The notes under the pieces: generated by a model | What the model saw: the letters and a program-made list of their open reading frames with translations, nothing else | Told to the model about the DNA's origin: nothing | Databases searched by the model: none | Program-made: the position numbers and the translations under genes | Assembly: GCF_047948215.1 (NCBI RefSeq) | Contig: NC_134462.1 | Span: 116,494,437-116,558,436, forward strand | Source of the DNA: Lycorma delicatula | Lineage: Eukaryota > Arthropoda > Insecta > Hemiptera > Fulgoridae | Length of the DNA: 64,000 nt | Direction of reading: 5' to 3' | Shown: positions 35,417 through 46,942 of the stretch, piece after piece | Numbering within the stretch: position 1 is the stretch's first letter | Layout: every line of letters begins with the position of its first letter

Positions 35417-36115
35417 AAGCTTAGTGCCTGTTCCTCTGCCTTCTTTGGCAAGGCCTATGCAATTTACTCCGTCTTGAAAGTTATCGAGACCCATAATGAC
35501 GGCAGCTTTCTAGTAATTACCGACTCTAGGAGTGTACTTAAGAGCTTGAGTTACAAACTTTATGAATCCATCGTCCAGATTATTCACGATATCCTTTCAA
35601 GAATAAGATAATAAAAATAGGTAGTAACGGTACGGTCCCTGGCCGTTGTGGCTCCTCAGGAACGAACGGGCCAATGAGGCTGCCAAGAGAGCGGCAATAA
35701 ATGGCTTCCGAGTACAATTGCCATGCCAGAGAGACTTCATGAGGTCTGTTCGTGTAAAATGGTGCGAGCTCAGTGGAATAACTTCTAACTTCTGAGTCCT
35801 CCCACGGCATTACATAACATCCGAGAGAATTTGCTCTAGAAATCTCTTTCCCCGAGCAACAGAAGAGACCAGGTCGTCTTAACTCGGCTAAGGATTGGAC
35901 ACACCAAGCTTACCCACGCTCATCTATTTGGCTCTCCTCAGTAGATCTGTGTGGCGTAACAGTCCAATCTTTGGAACCATCCGACAAAACTTAGACCTGG
36001 GTTCCGATGTGAAATTTCTATTAAACCAGAACGAAGTTGTAAAACGTCTGTTGCGGTTCTTCTCCTACAGTGGAATGAAGAAAGCAATTTGGTGGATTTT
36101 GTCTGGTTTATTTAG
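35417..36115 (+). pseudogene. LINE RNase H domain and C-terminal tail
   Basis: The first block reads KAYAIYSVLKVIETHNDGSF then LVITDSRSVLKSLS. It contains the glutamate-to-lysine-like change at the usual EAYAI position and the conserved TDS of RNase H. The next block reads NEAAKRAAINGFRVQLPCQR, the end of RNase H. The last is LGSDVKFLLNQNEVVKRLLR followed by FFSYSGMKKAIW, the tail of the polyprotein. Stops and frame changes separate the blocks. An RNase H after RT is typical of the I and LOA groups. The Cys-His block seen in copy 2 is largely deleted here, between ALLSRSVW and PIFGTIRQ. Confidence 0.8.
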
Positions 36116-36269
36116 TTTGTGTTTGTTATTTCTTGTCTTTGTCTATTCTTCATTGTTCCTGTTTCCTTTTGTTTATTTTTGATAATTATGATCATACAGT
36201 GTTTTTTTAGTCGCTAACTGTGGAAATTGCTGATGCGACTATAAATAAAATCATTAAAACGAAAAAAAC
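35417..36269 (+). mobile_element. I/LOA-like LINE 3' fragment, copy 1
   Basis: A 5'-truncated LINE tail with RNase H remains (35417-36090), a T-rich 3' untranslated region and an A-rich end near 36260. It aligns for about 600 bases with 46.30-46.93 kb and, on the opposite strand, with 59.2-59.9 kb. Three independent tails in 64 kb show that this family was active and usually truncated on insertion. Confidence 0.85.
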
Positions 36270-36679
36270 AGATTCGTAGGAAATCGAAAAAAACCAATAA
36301 AATTACTACGGAAAAATAATATATATCATTTTTAAATTATATTAGTTATTAGACAATATTGTCAAATTATTTTTCATTACTTATTTAAAAAAAATTTATT
36401 TTTAAAAAAAGGGAGACATATTTTTATAGAGAAATTCTCTAACAGAGAAATAAGAGGTTCAAGAACTCTGAATTTATTTCCAGAAAGATTTTAATATTAT
36501 TTTATAATAATAATAATATAAAACAAATGATAGACCAAAAAGAATAATATTTATGAAAATTATTGTTTTTAAAATAAAAACAAAATAAAAAAAATAATTT
36601 AAAACACTATACAATTATTCATTCTGATCATGGAATAAGGAACATATTATAGTCTTTGTTTTTGTAATTCACAAATATA
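36270..36679. other. AT-rich spacer
   Basis: No feature seen. Confidence 0.5.
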
Positions 36680-37435
36680 TATCAATGATAAATGATGATG
36701 TGCGTCTTCAAGCGATGTACCAAGACAAGACTGCGAGACCAGACTATCTGAATGGAACGGAACGGAACGTAAGAATGGCGAGAGTGTCAATATTTCTCCC
36801 TACAGATCGTAGAGCCTGGACAACGTCCCTTGCAGCTATATCTTTCTATTATCGGGCGGGTTTCACGGGTTATTTAGTGGCGGTTATAAATTTTAAGTTT
36901 TATTTATGGACGGATTTGGTGATTTCCGTCCTATCCGTATGAACCAGCGTGAAATTTATTTACTGGGTCTGACCGCGGGAGATTAAGCTTTAGAGCGAAG
37001 TGTTCCCGGCGTGATTCCCCTTCAGTCCGTCCGCTGAAGTCCTTTCGGTACTAGTACCTTATGGGCTAGCAGGAATACGCCAAAACGGGGCCCTAGTTAT
37101 ATGGATGGAGCAATGAGCTCCCTTCTCCGGAGAAAGTCCCACGTGCTGACTGAATTAAATTGTAAGTTTTTAGGATGGTAAAAGGATTGCAGATCTTCCA
37201 TCTTCTTTTGCGGCTGCTCTTAACGTTGTTACTTTGCAGGGCTCTTCTGCCGGACTCCAGTCCGTGGCGGCGAGTCGGGTTGCGGGTTTTCTTTTTATTT
37301 TTCTTCTTTCGTTGATCTCTTCTTTGACTAACTGAAAGAAATGAGGCGCTTGCTTATGTACTGTGTGCGGAACCGCTGAAACGTCAGGGGCCGAGTGTAA
37401 ATCCGACCGAAGCCGAAGGTCTTTAAAATTTATGT
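36680..37435. other. unassigned GC-rich segment
   Basis: About 750 bases of near-balanced composition with many CpG, including GAACGGAACGGAACG, AAAACGGGGCCCTAG and GTCCGTGGCGGCGAGTCGGG. The only frame (36685-36942, 85 codons) shows no known domain. Composition and sharp limits resemble a LINE 5' untranslated region or an old retroelement, but no family motif is visible. Confidence 0.4.
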
Positions 37436-38999
37436 CCTAATTTAAATGAAATTTAATGTTTCTCATTAATAGTGAATTTTAAATAACACGAATGAAACCT
37501 AGGACTAGACAATCGCGTAGCATTAAAAAAAAAATAATTACTTTATTACCCTTCCGCCAACAAAAATTAAAAAATAATTTAAAAATTGAACAAAAGAGTG
37601 AATGATCACACCGAGTATGAATCCTACTAAGATGCAATTTAGTAAAACGTTAACCGAACTGATATTCTTGTTTCTGTTTATTACGGGAACCATTAAAAAA
37701 TATAATTGAATGTTTTCTCAATCCAACCGTTCGTGAAAGATACCTTCTCCCCGTATAAAAAATCAAAAAAAAATCTTTATTCTTAACGTTTTGCAATTTT
37801 CGATATCTTAAACTACGGTAAAGAACGGTATAGGAACCAATTTAGACACAGCCTCTTCTTTGTGTTCGTGGAATCCCTCAAGGAATTGCGGTATATTTTT
37901 GTACGATTTATTTACCACGAAAACTTGAAACCTGTATCGTGGGAATGTGAAATAGAAATTCTCATCAGATTTTGAAAATATAGATGTTATTATTTGTACA
38001 CGTGAATTTTTCTAAGTAAATACATTATAAATACACTAAAATTGTAAAACATAATAAAAACTTAATTTAGTTAAGGGGGTCAAATCGAACACAATTTATT
38101 TAACTGAACCTTTTGATATTTTTGCAATTGTATTATTAATTTTGCATATTAGGTCCTTAATATTAAAAACTCCTGCGTCGTATAAAACGAAAATCATTTA
38201 AGGGCATGCCTAGGAACGTTAAGCAATGCTTTGCTGGGTTTTTAGTTTTGACTCGCCGAAGTGAGTATATACATTTAAAGAAATATTTATATTTTCCCTC
38301 TTTTCTGTTATTTTTCTGAAATTAATTAATAAACGTGTATCAATTTGAATTAAATTAATATCAAACGATTTGTTTTTCCTGGAAAAATATAAAACAAATA
38401 TTGAAAAATTAAAATTTATCATCTACCCCAATACATATACATACGAGTATACGTAATAAAATTTTCTTTTAGTTTTTTGTGGTTATTTAAATCGTGTTTT
38501 ACCTGTAATGATCTATTAATTAATAAACTACTGTTATTTCTATAGAAGTCTTGACGTAATAAAGAAAAGTTGTAACGGGAATTTACTACGAGGTGAATTT
38601 TTGAAACGTTTTAAATATTATATATTATAACTCCCTTTAATTTATAATTATTCAATTTAAAAGTTTACAAGTAACAGATTTAAAAAAAAAATAAGTTACA
38701 TAATCTTCTCACCGACCTACTTCAAGTTACCTGGAATCTTATTGTAAATTAATATACACCGTCAATTCTATTATTATATCGGTATAATTTTATTTCATTA
38801 TTTATTACGTAAGAACAAATGCTTTAACGTTTATTATTAGAAGTAGTTGTTATTTTATTGGTTATTTAGGGATAACTGTAATACAACAATAAGGAGGTGT
38901 TTTACAAAGCGCGTAATTAAATTAATCCACATCAACGGTAAATGTTACGGTAAAACAACAAGCGATAAGAGACATATTATACACGTAAAGAGAAAAACA
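37436..38999. other. AT-rich spacer
   Basis: No gene or shared repeat was seen. Confidence 0.5.
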
Positions 39000-39400
39000 G
39001 AGTGAAATGTATTGTTTTCTACGGTAGTTTGTAGAAAACGCAACTTCAAGTAGGAGTAGCAGAAGCAGCAGGAACCTCTTTTCTCTTTGAGCTCAGCGGC
39101 GTGACATGTCGAGTTATCCAGTTAGCCGCTGTCCATTGAGCCAGAAAAACACGACAGAAGGAGTGGTTCGGGAGAGACGTAGGGCGTCGTACTCTCAAGA
39201 GAGAAGGGGGTATTCGACGCAACGCAAGCAACAAGCGCTATTCCTAATACGCAGTCGCAGACGCAATGTCGCTCTTCATTTATTTAGGACGCGAGCTGCA
39301 GTGGTCCTTATGCGATCGATATATCCACCTGCCGTAGTGTATATACCAGCACATAATTACACACCGATACAGTATATTATATACATATATATTATAATAG
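39000..39400. promoter_or_regulatory. CpG-containing segment, possible promoter or first exon
   Basis: About 370 bases with clearly higher G+C and many CpG, including CTCAGCGGCGTGACATG, GAGAGACGTAGGGCGTCGTAC and CGCAGTCGCAGACGCAATG. It matches none of the element families found here. The 123-codon frame across it (39106-39477) ends in translated CA repeat and is not convincing. Such patches in AT-rich insect DNA can be promoters with an untranslated first exon. No TATA box or clear splice donor can be assigned. Confidence 0.3.
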
Positions 39401-39406
39401 CCCACA

Positions 39407-39413
39407 AACACAC

Positions 39414-39451
<38 letters not shown>
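39407..39451. repeat. (CA)n microsatellite
   Basis: CA dinucleotides interrupted twice by TACA; about 45 bases. Confidence 0.95.
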
Positions 39452-39454
<3 letters not shown>

Positions 39455-39825
39455 TTTACATAAAATACGTCCGCTGAAACTATGCACCACATAATTCACC
39501 GCTAGAATGTATACTCGACTCAGTAATCCTGCGTTTAATGAAATATGAATTATTATCAAAATGAAGAGGAAGAACAAAGTAAATTGGTTATACTAATTTA
39601 ATTTAAATCCTTTTTTTACTTTTCTTGCAACATAGTGACTAAATTTGTATTTAGACTGTCTATAATTATTTGCTCGCAATGATTCACATATACGTATAAT
39701 AATTGTTAATAAATAATTTTATGTAAAAAATCCTAGACGTACAATAATATTAATAATCATAATTTTAATAAAAAAAATGTAATCCCTTTCAATCTTCCTT
39801 ACTCAAACTCACGCATACACACTCT

Positions 39826-39863
<38 letters not shown>

Positions 39864-40219
39864 GATAATATATATCATATATATATATGATAATATATAT
39901 ATATTATATACTTATTTATTTTTTATTACATATCTGAAACACAACGTAAAATACTATACTTTAGATTTTATTAATACCATATCATGTAAATTAAATTATT
40001 TTTAAATATAATCAACTAATGGTGAAGACGAGATTACTTCGAAAGTGTTCATAAACACGTAAAAAAAAATTAATAAGCAGTATTCCTGTGATATATTTTT
40101 ATTAAAATACTAATAATTATATATATATATATGTGTGTGCATTTATTTATTTATAATAATAAATAAATGGGTATAAATATAATCAATAATAAGCATTTTT
40201 TCATCGTAAAAGCTCAATT
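39452..40219. other. AT-rich spacer with (AT)n tract
   Basis: An (AT)n tract interrupted by GATAATATATATC palindromes spans about 39829-39911. No gene seen. Confidence 0.7.
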
Positions 40220-40345
40220 CTTGTCCGTAGAAATATGGAGTAAGTTTCATAGGCTCTGAAAAATGTCTCGCCGACTGGAAGTTCGAACCTGGGATTTTTC
40301 GGATGAAAAATTTAGACTCTACCGCATCATCAGAGAGCTTTATTA
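40220..40345 (-). repeat. diverged tRNA-derived SINE, probably family B
   Basis: On the minus strand: GATGCGGTAGAGTC (A-box region), TTTTTCATCCGAAAAATCCC, then GGTTCGAACTTCC (B box). The spacing is right for a tRNA-derived head, and the sequence after it (GACATTTTTCA) resembles family B. A real tRNA is excluded because the stems do not pair. Confidence 0.5.
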
Positions 40346-41591
40346 TTCTTATTATTACCACAGATATTTTGAAAATTTGAAAACCGTTTATTTGATCGTT
40401 AGTAAAAAAATACAAAGTCACACATAAAATAGATTCAAGTTTGAAAACTATGATCGTCAGGTATAATATTCCATAAATAAATATCTCTACTAAACAATTT
40501 ATCTGAAATAATCAAGAAAAACAGCAAGCACCACAATAGGAGCAGCACCGCAAAAATAAAATTAAATGAATATGAAAAGTATTTATATTTAAAAATTAAC
40601 AAATTACATGAAACAATAATTATGCAAATTTGTAATGATAATTATACAGAATAAAATAACGAGGAAACCCTTAAAAAAAATAAAAATGATATTATTTATA
40701 CACTTATATTGTTCGGTAAAGGAATATATTTAAAAGAGAAAGTTTGCAAATTTATTAAAAGTCTTAGCAGAAGCATTGTAAGGACTGTTTTTGGCGACCC
40801 TAAAAAATCATATTGAAATTTTAAAAATAGTTTTTTGCTTTGAGATTCAATTAAATCTCACATTCTTAATTTGTTCAGAGTCAGTGTATCACGTGCGTAA
40901 TTTAAATGTATCGAAATGTTTAGTTCATTTGCAAAAAAAAATTAAAATATTAAATTGAAATTTTTCCTTAAATTATCATAGTTATAAGTAGACAGCGTTC
41001 TGCATTGAAACAAAAAATAAATGATCAATTTAGGATTACCCTTCGTGATTAATACGTTACTTAAATAATTTTAACAAGCAGTATCTTTAAATTCAAATGT
41101 GGGCGGATTTAAATTGAAATAATTTTTTTTTTAAATAACAGATAAAATAGAGTGATTGGTTTATGGTATTTACGTGAATTAATGAAGGCGGAGAAATAGT
41201 GATGTTGCATTTCTTTGGGATACTTATGAGAGATACAATTTTATCTTTTATTAGAGATAAATTTTCGTTTTCTAATATTTTTAATTCTACTTTCAGTTAC
41301 ATTTATTACAAGATAAAATACGAATTCATAAAAAAATAATTTACGTATATTCCTTTAACATATAATACTCCTTTATTATACTGTTAATCGAATAAAAAAA
41401 AATACTCGTATAATCAATTAATCAAATGCTACCCTAATTATTATGATTTTAAACACAACCATATATATTATTTATAGCCTCGATATATAATCACAGAAAT
41501 ATATACATTCTAATGCATATACGCACATATTATCCGTACATTATATTCACCTATATATACATATATATATTTAGGGTTTTATAATTAAACC
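40346..41591. other. AT-rich spacer
   Basis: No gene or shared repeat was seen. Confidence 0.5.
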
Positions 41592-41889
41592 CACCTGGTT
41601 GGTCTACTGGTGAACGCGTCTTCCCAAATCAACTGATTAGGAAGTCGAGGGTTCCAGCGTTCAAGTCCTAGTAAAGTCAGTTATTTTTACACGGATTTGA
41701 ATACTAGATCGTGGATACCGATGTTTATTGGCTGTCGGGTTTCAATTAACCACACATCTCAGAAACGGTCGAACTGAGACTGTACAAGATTACACCTCAT
41801 TTACACTCATACATATCATCCTCATTCATCCTCTGAAGTATTAACCTGAACGGTAATTACCGGAGGCTAAACAGGAAAAAGAAAAAGGT
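41592..41889 (+). repeat. tRNA-derived SINE, family A (best plus-strand copy)
   Basis: Starts CACCTGGTTGGTCTACTGGT (A box), followed by a B box CGTTCAAGTCC near 41662. The body ends in CGGTAATTACCGGAGGCTAA and an A-rich tail (AACAGGAAAAAGAAAAAGG). It matches the minus-strand copy at 4.77-5.07 kb nearly end to end. No target duplication is clear. Confidence 0.85.
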
Positions 41890-43904
41890 TTTATAATTTT
41901 GTTTTTATTATTTCTGGATTCAGAAATCGTAAGAACACGTAGAAATAGATAATCTAGCGGGTTTTATAAATAGAATAACGGTTAAACATCCAAAAGGAAA
42001 GAGTACAAAGTATAAATTTAAATATAAAACAAAAACAAATATAAAACAGAAATCTAAATATAAAACAAAAAAAAAAAAAAAAATAATAGCAGTAATAAAC
42101 AAACATATTTATGCTTCTTACTTCCTAGCATTTTTATCGTAGTTAAGTTAAATATTTTATAAATATATACAGGCGTGCTTCCTGATAGTAAAATATATAT
42201 TAACATGAAATCATCGTCTATAAACTCCTTTAATCAGTAATATTTAAAAAGCATTTGGGAGATAAGTTGTTTATTTAAACCACCTATACATATTTTTTTG
42301 TAACTCGTGTATTAAAAGTATTTAATTAACCTATTACTACAAAGGATACTATTATTATTACTACTGTTGTTATCCCATTAATAATACAACACAACCTGTT
42401 GTTCAAAACAGTCAACGTACATAGATAATAGTTAGTTATATTGCTGTTATTAGTAGTAATACTAGTACGAAGTACTACAAGTAAAGCGGTAACTTTTGAC
42501 CACTGGCAATAAATATCATTGCATGCGGGCAACTAAACATCTTGTGTGGGCTGCAGCAACTATACCCTCCTACAACATAATGAAATATCTGATCCACTTT
42601 GTCCGGTTTGTTTTATTACTTGTTGAACAATTAGGTATTAATATACATTATAAATCCTAAACGATACGTATTTTTTTTAATGTATTTGTTTTAAATATCA
42701 TAACAAAACAAATAAATTATAACAAATAATAATAAAGTGAAAAGAGAATTGAATATATATATATATATATATGTAAGTTTACAAATATTGTAAACATAAA
42801 TACGTAAATATTAGCAGATTTATTGTTACCTTTTACTAACACCAAGAATAAATCTTTATTGAGAAACAATGTGAAGAAAAATCGATTCCGGATGTAAATT
42901 AGATTGAAAATAATATGATAATGAAGGGAAAGCAACCATCTATAATATAAGTTTTCCCTTTACACGATAGAACCGTCCCCTGAAGTTTAGATACTGAAGG
43001 AAATTGGATCAACCCTTAATCCGATAAATTACACGACCCTAGAGACAGCATGTCCAGGTAAGTGCAAGTCTCAACTGATATCCTGTTAAAATTGTACGTC
43101 GGTTGACTGAACCGTCCTCTTCTTCATGTATACATTTTGTAAGAAAAACACTCAGACCTTTCTATCGATTTTTCAAATATTTGGGTACGCATAATACAAT
43201 ACTTAACACGAATCCCACAGCGAGATACTTATTTTATAATTTATCAGAAGTATACTCCCGCATTTAACATTCTTCTAAGAATGAAGGATGTATCTCATTA
43301 AAAAAAAAATACCCGGGCCTTTTCCTAAAGTATGTTTTTTTAGAATTTTATGAGAAAAAGCTTATCTGAGGAACAAATTATTACAGCTGAACAACATAAA
43401 GTATTTGATCGAAGTCGTGTTATTCCTATCCTAGGTAAAAATATATTCATTTCAAAAAAAAAATTATTTGAGGGATGCACGCTCACAGCCTTCAGAGAAG
43501 CATGAAGCATCCTTCGATCGGTTTCTATATTCGTGGTAATAATTGTGGATGAACACCCTCTTTTCTCAATATCCAGCCGTTTCCTTTAATCTTGTTATTT
43601 TCTTCCCTTACCCTGTGTGGGTTTTGGTTTGTTAACTGATAAATTCACGGTAAGGACGAAAGGAGATGTAGAGTCTTCTGCGCCTAAGTGTTTGTACGAT
43701 AAAAGGACATGTATAAAAATTTTCTAATTTTTCCTATTTCAGGTCACAAAAAAAATCCATTCTATATGAAAAGTAATTCATCAACGTAAGTTACTTTCCT
43801 GGTATCGTAGCTCTAAAACTGTGCTGCAAGAAGGAAAGTGTGGTAATCAGTGAAAAAATGTGGTATAGTTTTTTTTGCATTTACAGCGTTTCACGACTCA
43901 GGAA
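41890..43904. other. AT-rich spacer
   Basis: Contains a short tandem AAATATAAAACAAAAAC-type array at about 42013-42080 and a (TA)n run at 42752-42772. The stretch 42940-43700 is more complex but shows no known protein or repeat. Confidence 0.5.
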
Positions 43905-44210
43905 CTCCCCCAAAAAGAAGTAATTTTCGTACGTACGAACGTATGTGTGTTTTGGCGTGTTTGAAGCTTAATAGCGTTTGTCTGGATTAACCGACTTTGA
44001 TGAAATTTGGAACAGAGATTTGTGTAAACTGGGCAACTGATTTGTAAACGTTTGAGGGTTAATATTCGAAGGGGTAGTATTCTACATAGGGTGGGATAGG
44101 TAGTTTCTTTGGGATTAATTCTCATAAATATTGCAAACATAACCCGACTTTATATTAACCTCAATACATGCATGCTTAACTTGCCATTTAAAAAAAAAAA
44201 AAAAAAAACA
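43905..44210. repeat. insect-type dispersed repeat ending in poly-A
   Basis: Begins with TTTTCGTACGTACGAACGTATGTG and contains ACCGACTTTGATGAAATTTGG, a motif I associate with many insect non-autonomous repeats. It ends in an A run at about 44192-44210. Only one copy is in the window, so the limits are approximate. Confidence 0.45.
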
Positions 44211-44339
44211 TTGGCCTTAAGTTCTTCCCTTCCCCAAAAATGTAAAAAAACTCTCTTTTTATTTATTATATATTTTTAACCGAATTTATTTTTATGTCGT
44301 CCTAAACTTGTGCCTAAAATAGTTGTCCTAAAGTAGTGC

Positions 44340-44880
44340 AAATAACCCAAAAAAATACTTTGGGAGGAAAATTGTTGGAGAGCCGTTCAAAGTTTAAAAA
44401 TGTCGATTTTTTAAATCTTTTAAATTTTTTAAATTTTTTTGGTTTATTTACTTTTAATAATAATAGTATCACGATCAAATTTCATCATACCGCTAAAAAA
44501 AAATTTATTTTACCTTTTATTGGTTGTACATTTTGCAGTTGAATTTTTTAAGAAAAGTACGGTTTTACTTTCGATCACGCGGTAAAATTGAATTTTCTTT
44601 AGGTTTTGAGGTATCAGGAGCACGAAAATACTATTCACTTAAAATGTAATTTCCTTATATGTAGGACTACGTATAAAATTTTGTGGCCAAAAAATCTTCA
44701 AAAGTACAGCACCATTTTCATTCAAATTTTTATACGCGTAGAAATATATCTGAAGTAAAAGTTTTATGAATACTGGTTGAATCGATACCGAGTTACGCTC
44801 AATTTAAGGTCGAGAACAGACATCATAATCTCAATTTGAGGTATTACTTTCGGTCACATGGCGGGATTAGAAAGTGAAAA
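44340..44880. repeat. dispersed repeat family D, copy 2
   Basis: The part from about 44560 aligns with 22.49-22.87 kb (TTTTCTTTAGGTTTTGAGGT, AGCACGAAAATACTATTCAC, ATAAAATTTTGTGGCC, TACGCTCAATTTAAGG). The upstream 220 bases may belong to the same element but have no partner here. Non-coding. Confidence 0.65.
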
Positions 44881-45131
44881 CGAATTTTCATGAACTCTTT
44901 TCATGTATTATTATTTCACCACTATATAAAAATAAAAAAAGTCAACAACTAATGGCAGGAAAGTATTACAACTTTTTTGTGAGCTTTTTTGATTTAATTA
45001 AAAAGATGAATTAATTATATCCTAAAACGAAAAAGAGTACTTACGTATTAACATGTCGACAATAACCATAACTTTGCGTATACTTCAAAGTTACGGATCA
45101 TTAACGCATCTTACATATTAAAAATATAAGT

Positions 45132-45359
45132 ATTATTTGTAATAAATATGGGTATAAATTAACCGAAATTAATCTACGCTCGCTTCGCTCGCTAACTTCG
45201 ACTAATTAACGGTAATATTTTGACTGTTTAAATAATTGCAATAATTACTGAATTTATTATCTAATTACTCAGAACATTACTGTGTAAATTAGTCAAGGTT
45301 AGATAGCGAAGCGATCGTAGGTTACGTTTCGTTTAACTATATTTATAAAACAAATAAAT
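45132..45359. mobile_element. fold-back element, about 228 bp
   Basis: The left arm (45132-45206) and right arm (45288-45359) are inverted copies: CTACGCTCGCTTCGCTCGCTAA against, on the other strand, CTACGATCGCTTCGCTATCTAA. Similarity continues outward through TATTTGT and inward through the CGACTAATT and GGTAATATT blocks. Almost the whole element can fold on itself. No coding sequence is present. Confidence 0.7.
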
Positions 45360-45444
45360 ATAAATGGTTATAAAAACGGTAATATAATGGTTATATCGGG
45401 TTCGGTGATATCTAGAACAACCTAAAGGTTTGCAATTAATTGGT

Positions 45445-45476
45445 CGACGGACTAATACTTACGTATTAGTCCGTCG
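45445..45476. repeat. perfect 14-bp hairpin followed by T run
   Basis: CGACGGACTAATAC, a 4-base loop TTAC, then the exact complement GTATTAGTCCGTCG, followed by ten T. A random origin is unlikely at this length, but function is unknown. Confidence 0.85.
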
Positions 45477-45479
45477 TTT

Positions 45480-46285
45480 TTTTTTGTAAAGGTTTACAAA
45501 AAAATACCGAAACCCAATTTCTAGCTATAAACCCCGAGAAAGTAAAAATGGGTGAATTAATTTCATTAATAAATAGTAATGTTATTCCAACATTCTCTTT
45601 TCATATTTATCAGAATTGAAAACAATTTTATTTATTTATTTTCAAATATTTGATGTAAGATGATAGAATAATTATAAAATGTTAAATATTAAGCCTGGTT
45701 AATCTCATTCAAATCAATTCGCTTTTTTACAGCTGTTAAAGAACAAATACTCATTCTTTACATCCCTCGGTAACAAAATATCACACATATATGTGTATGT
45801 AAGAAACAAACTAAACTGATGCCTTTATAAAATCATTACGGTAATTAGTGTCGGTTGCATGTTTGTTTCATGGTAAATTACGCACGATCGAACGAATTTA
45901 AAAAAAAAATATTCAATATATATTCTTCTGGAATCGAAAGTTAGCTAAAGAACAAAAAATTTAATTATATATAAAATAAATTAAAATAATAATTTAATAG
46001 TAATTTAGATCTGAAATTACGTATAATTTCTCGTCTTATTTCTATTTTTAAAACCGATCGATAGATAAAACAAAGATAAACTCAGTTGCCGGACATAAAA
46101 TATATTGGCGAATTTAGTCTTTTTAAATTAGATCAGTTACCAGCAACCTAAAAGTTTGGTTTTATTACTAATGTATTCTTATTCAATACGAAATTAATAA
46201 CTAGTGTACCGATTTACATTTTAAAGAGCGTTGTCTGACAGATGAAAATGTTAATTTTCAATTAAATGTTCAAATTTATAATACC
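45480..46285. other. AT-rich spacer
   Basis: No feature seen. Confidence 0.5.
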
Positions 46286-46294
46286 AAATCTACG

Positions 46295-46933
46295 TACCCT
46301 CGGGAACGAACGGTCTGATGAAGCTGCCAAGAGAGCTGCAATAAATGGCATCCGAGTACAATAGACGTGTGAGAGAGACTTCATGAGATCAGTCGTGTAA
46401 AATTGCGGACTCAGTGGAATAGGTTCTGGCTGCTGAGTCCTCCCACGGCATTACATAACATCCGGGAGAATGTGCTCGAGAAATCTCTTTCCCCGAGCAA
46501 CAGAAGAGACCAGATCGTTTTAACTCGGCTACGGATTGGACACACCAGGCTTATCCACGCTCATCTATTTGGCTCTCCTCAGAAGATCTGTGAGGCTTGC
46601 AAGGTCAGATGATCCGTGCACCATCTGCTCTTTGATTGTCCAACCTTTGGAACTATCCGGCAAAACTGGGTTCAGACATGAAATTTCTACTAACCTGAAA
46701 GAAGGTACAAAACGTCTTTTGCGGTTCCTCTCCTACAGTGGAATGAAGAATACGATTTAGTGATTTTTGGCTGATTTATGTACTTTGATTTGTTGTTACT
46801 TGTTTATGTTTATTCTTTATTGTTCGTGTTTCTTTATTGTTTATTTTCGTTGTTTTATGAAACACTACATGACAGTGTTACTTTGTTCGCTAATGACTGT
46901 AATTGTTAATGCGTCTTTAAAAGCATTAAAAAA
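46295..46933 (+). mobile_element. I/LOA-like LINE 3' fragment, copy 2, with target duplication
   Basis: The element is bounded by AAATCTACG on both sides (46286-46294 and 46934-46942), a 9-base target-site duplication. The 5' end begins inside RNase H, so reverse transcription stopped early. The 3' end is TCTTTAAAAGCATTAAAAAA. The nucleotide match with copy 1 is close throughout. Confidence 0.9.
46297..46762 (+). pseudogene. LINE RNase H end and Cys-His tail
   Basis: After a frameshifted start, the frame at 46403-46612 reads RTQWNRFWLLSPPTALHNIR, then RRDQIVLTRLRIGHTRLIHA, HLFGSPQKICEACKV. Another frame continues SVHHLLFDCPTF, completing a C-x2-C ... H-x4-C motif typical of the polyprotein tail in I- and LOA-group LINEs. 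The last block (TKRLLRFLSYSGMKNTI) matches copy 1. At least three frameshifts or stops are present, so it is non-functional. Confidence 0.8.
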
Positions 46934-46942
46934 AAATCTACG

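Noticed and set aside
39106..39477. 123-codon open frame through the CpG-containing segment
   Set aside because: The end is a translated CA repeat (HTHTHT), and the first part shows no domain; the overlapping minus-strand frame is the same repeat read as VCVCVC.
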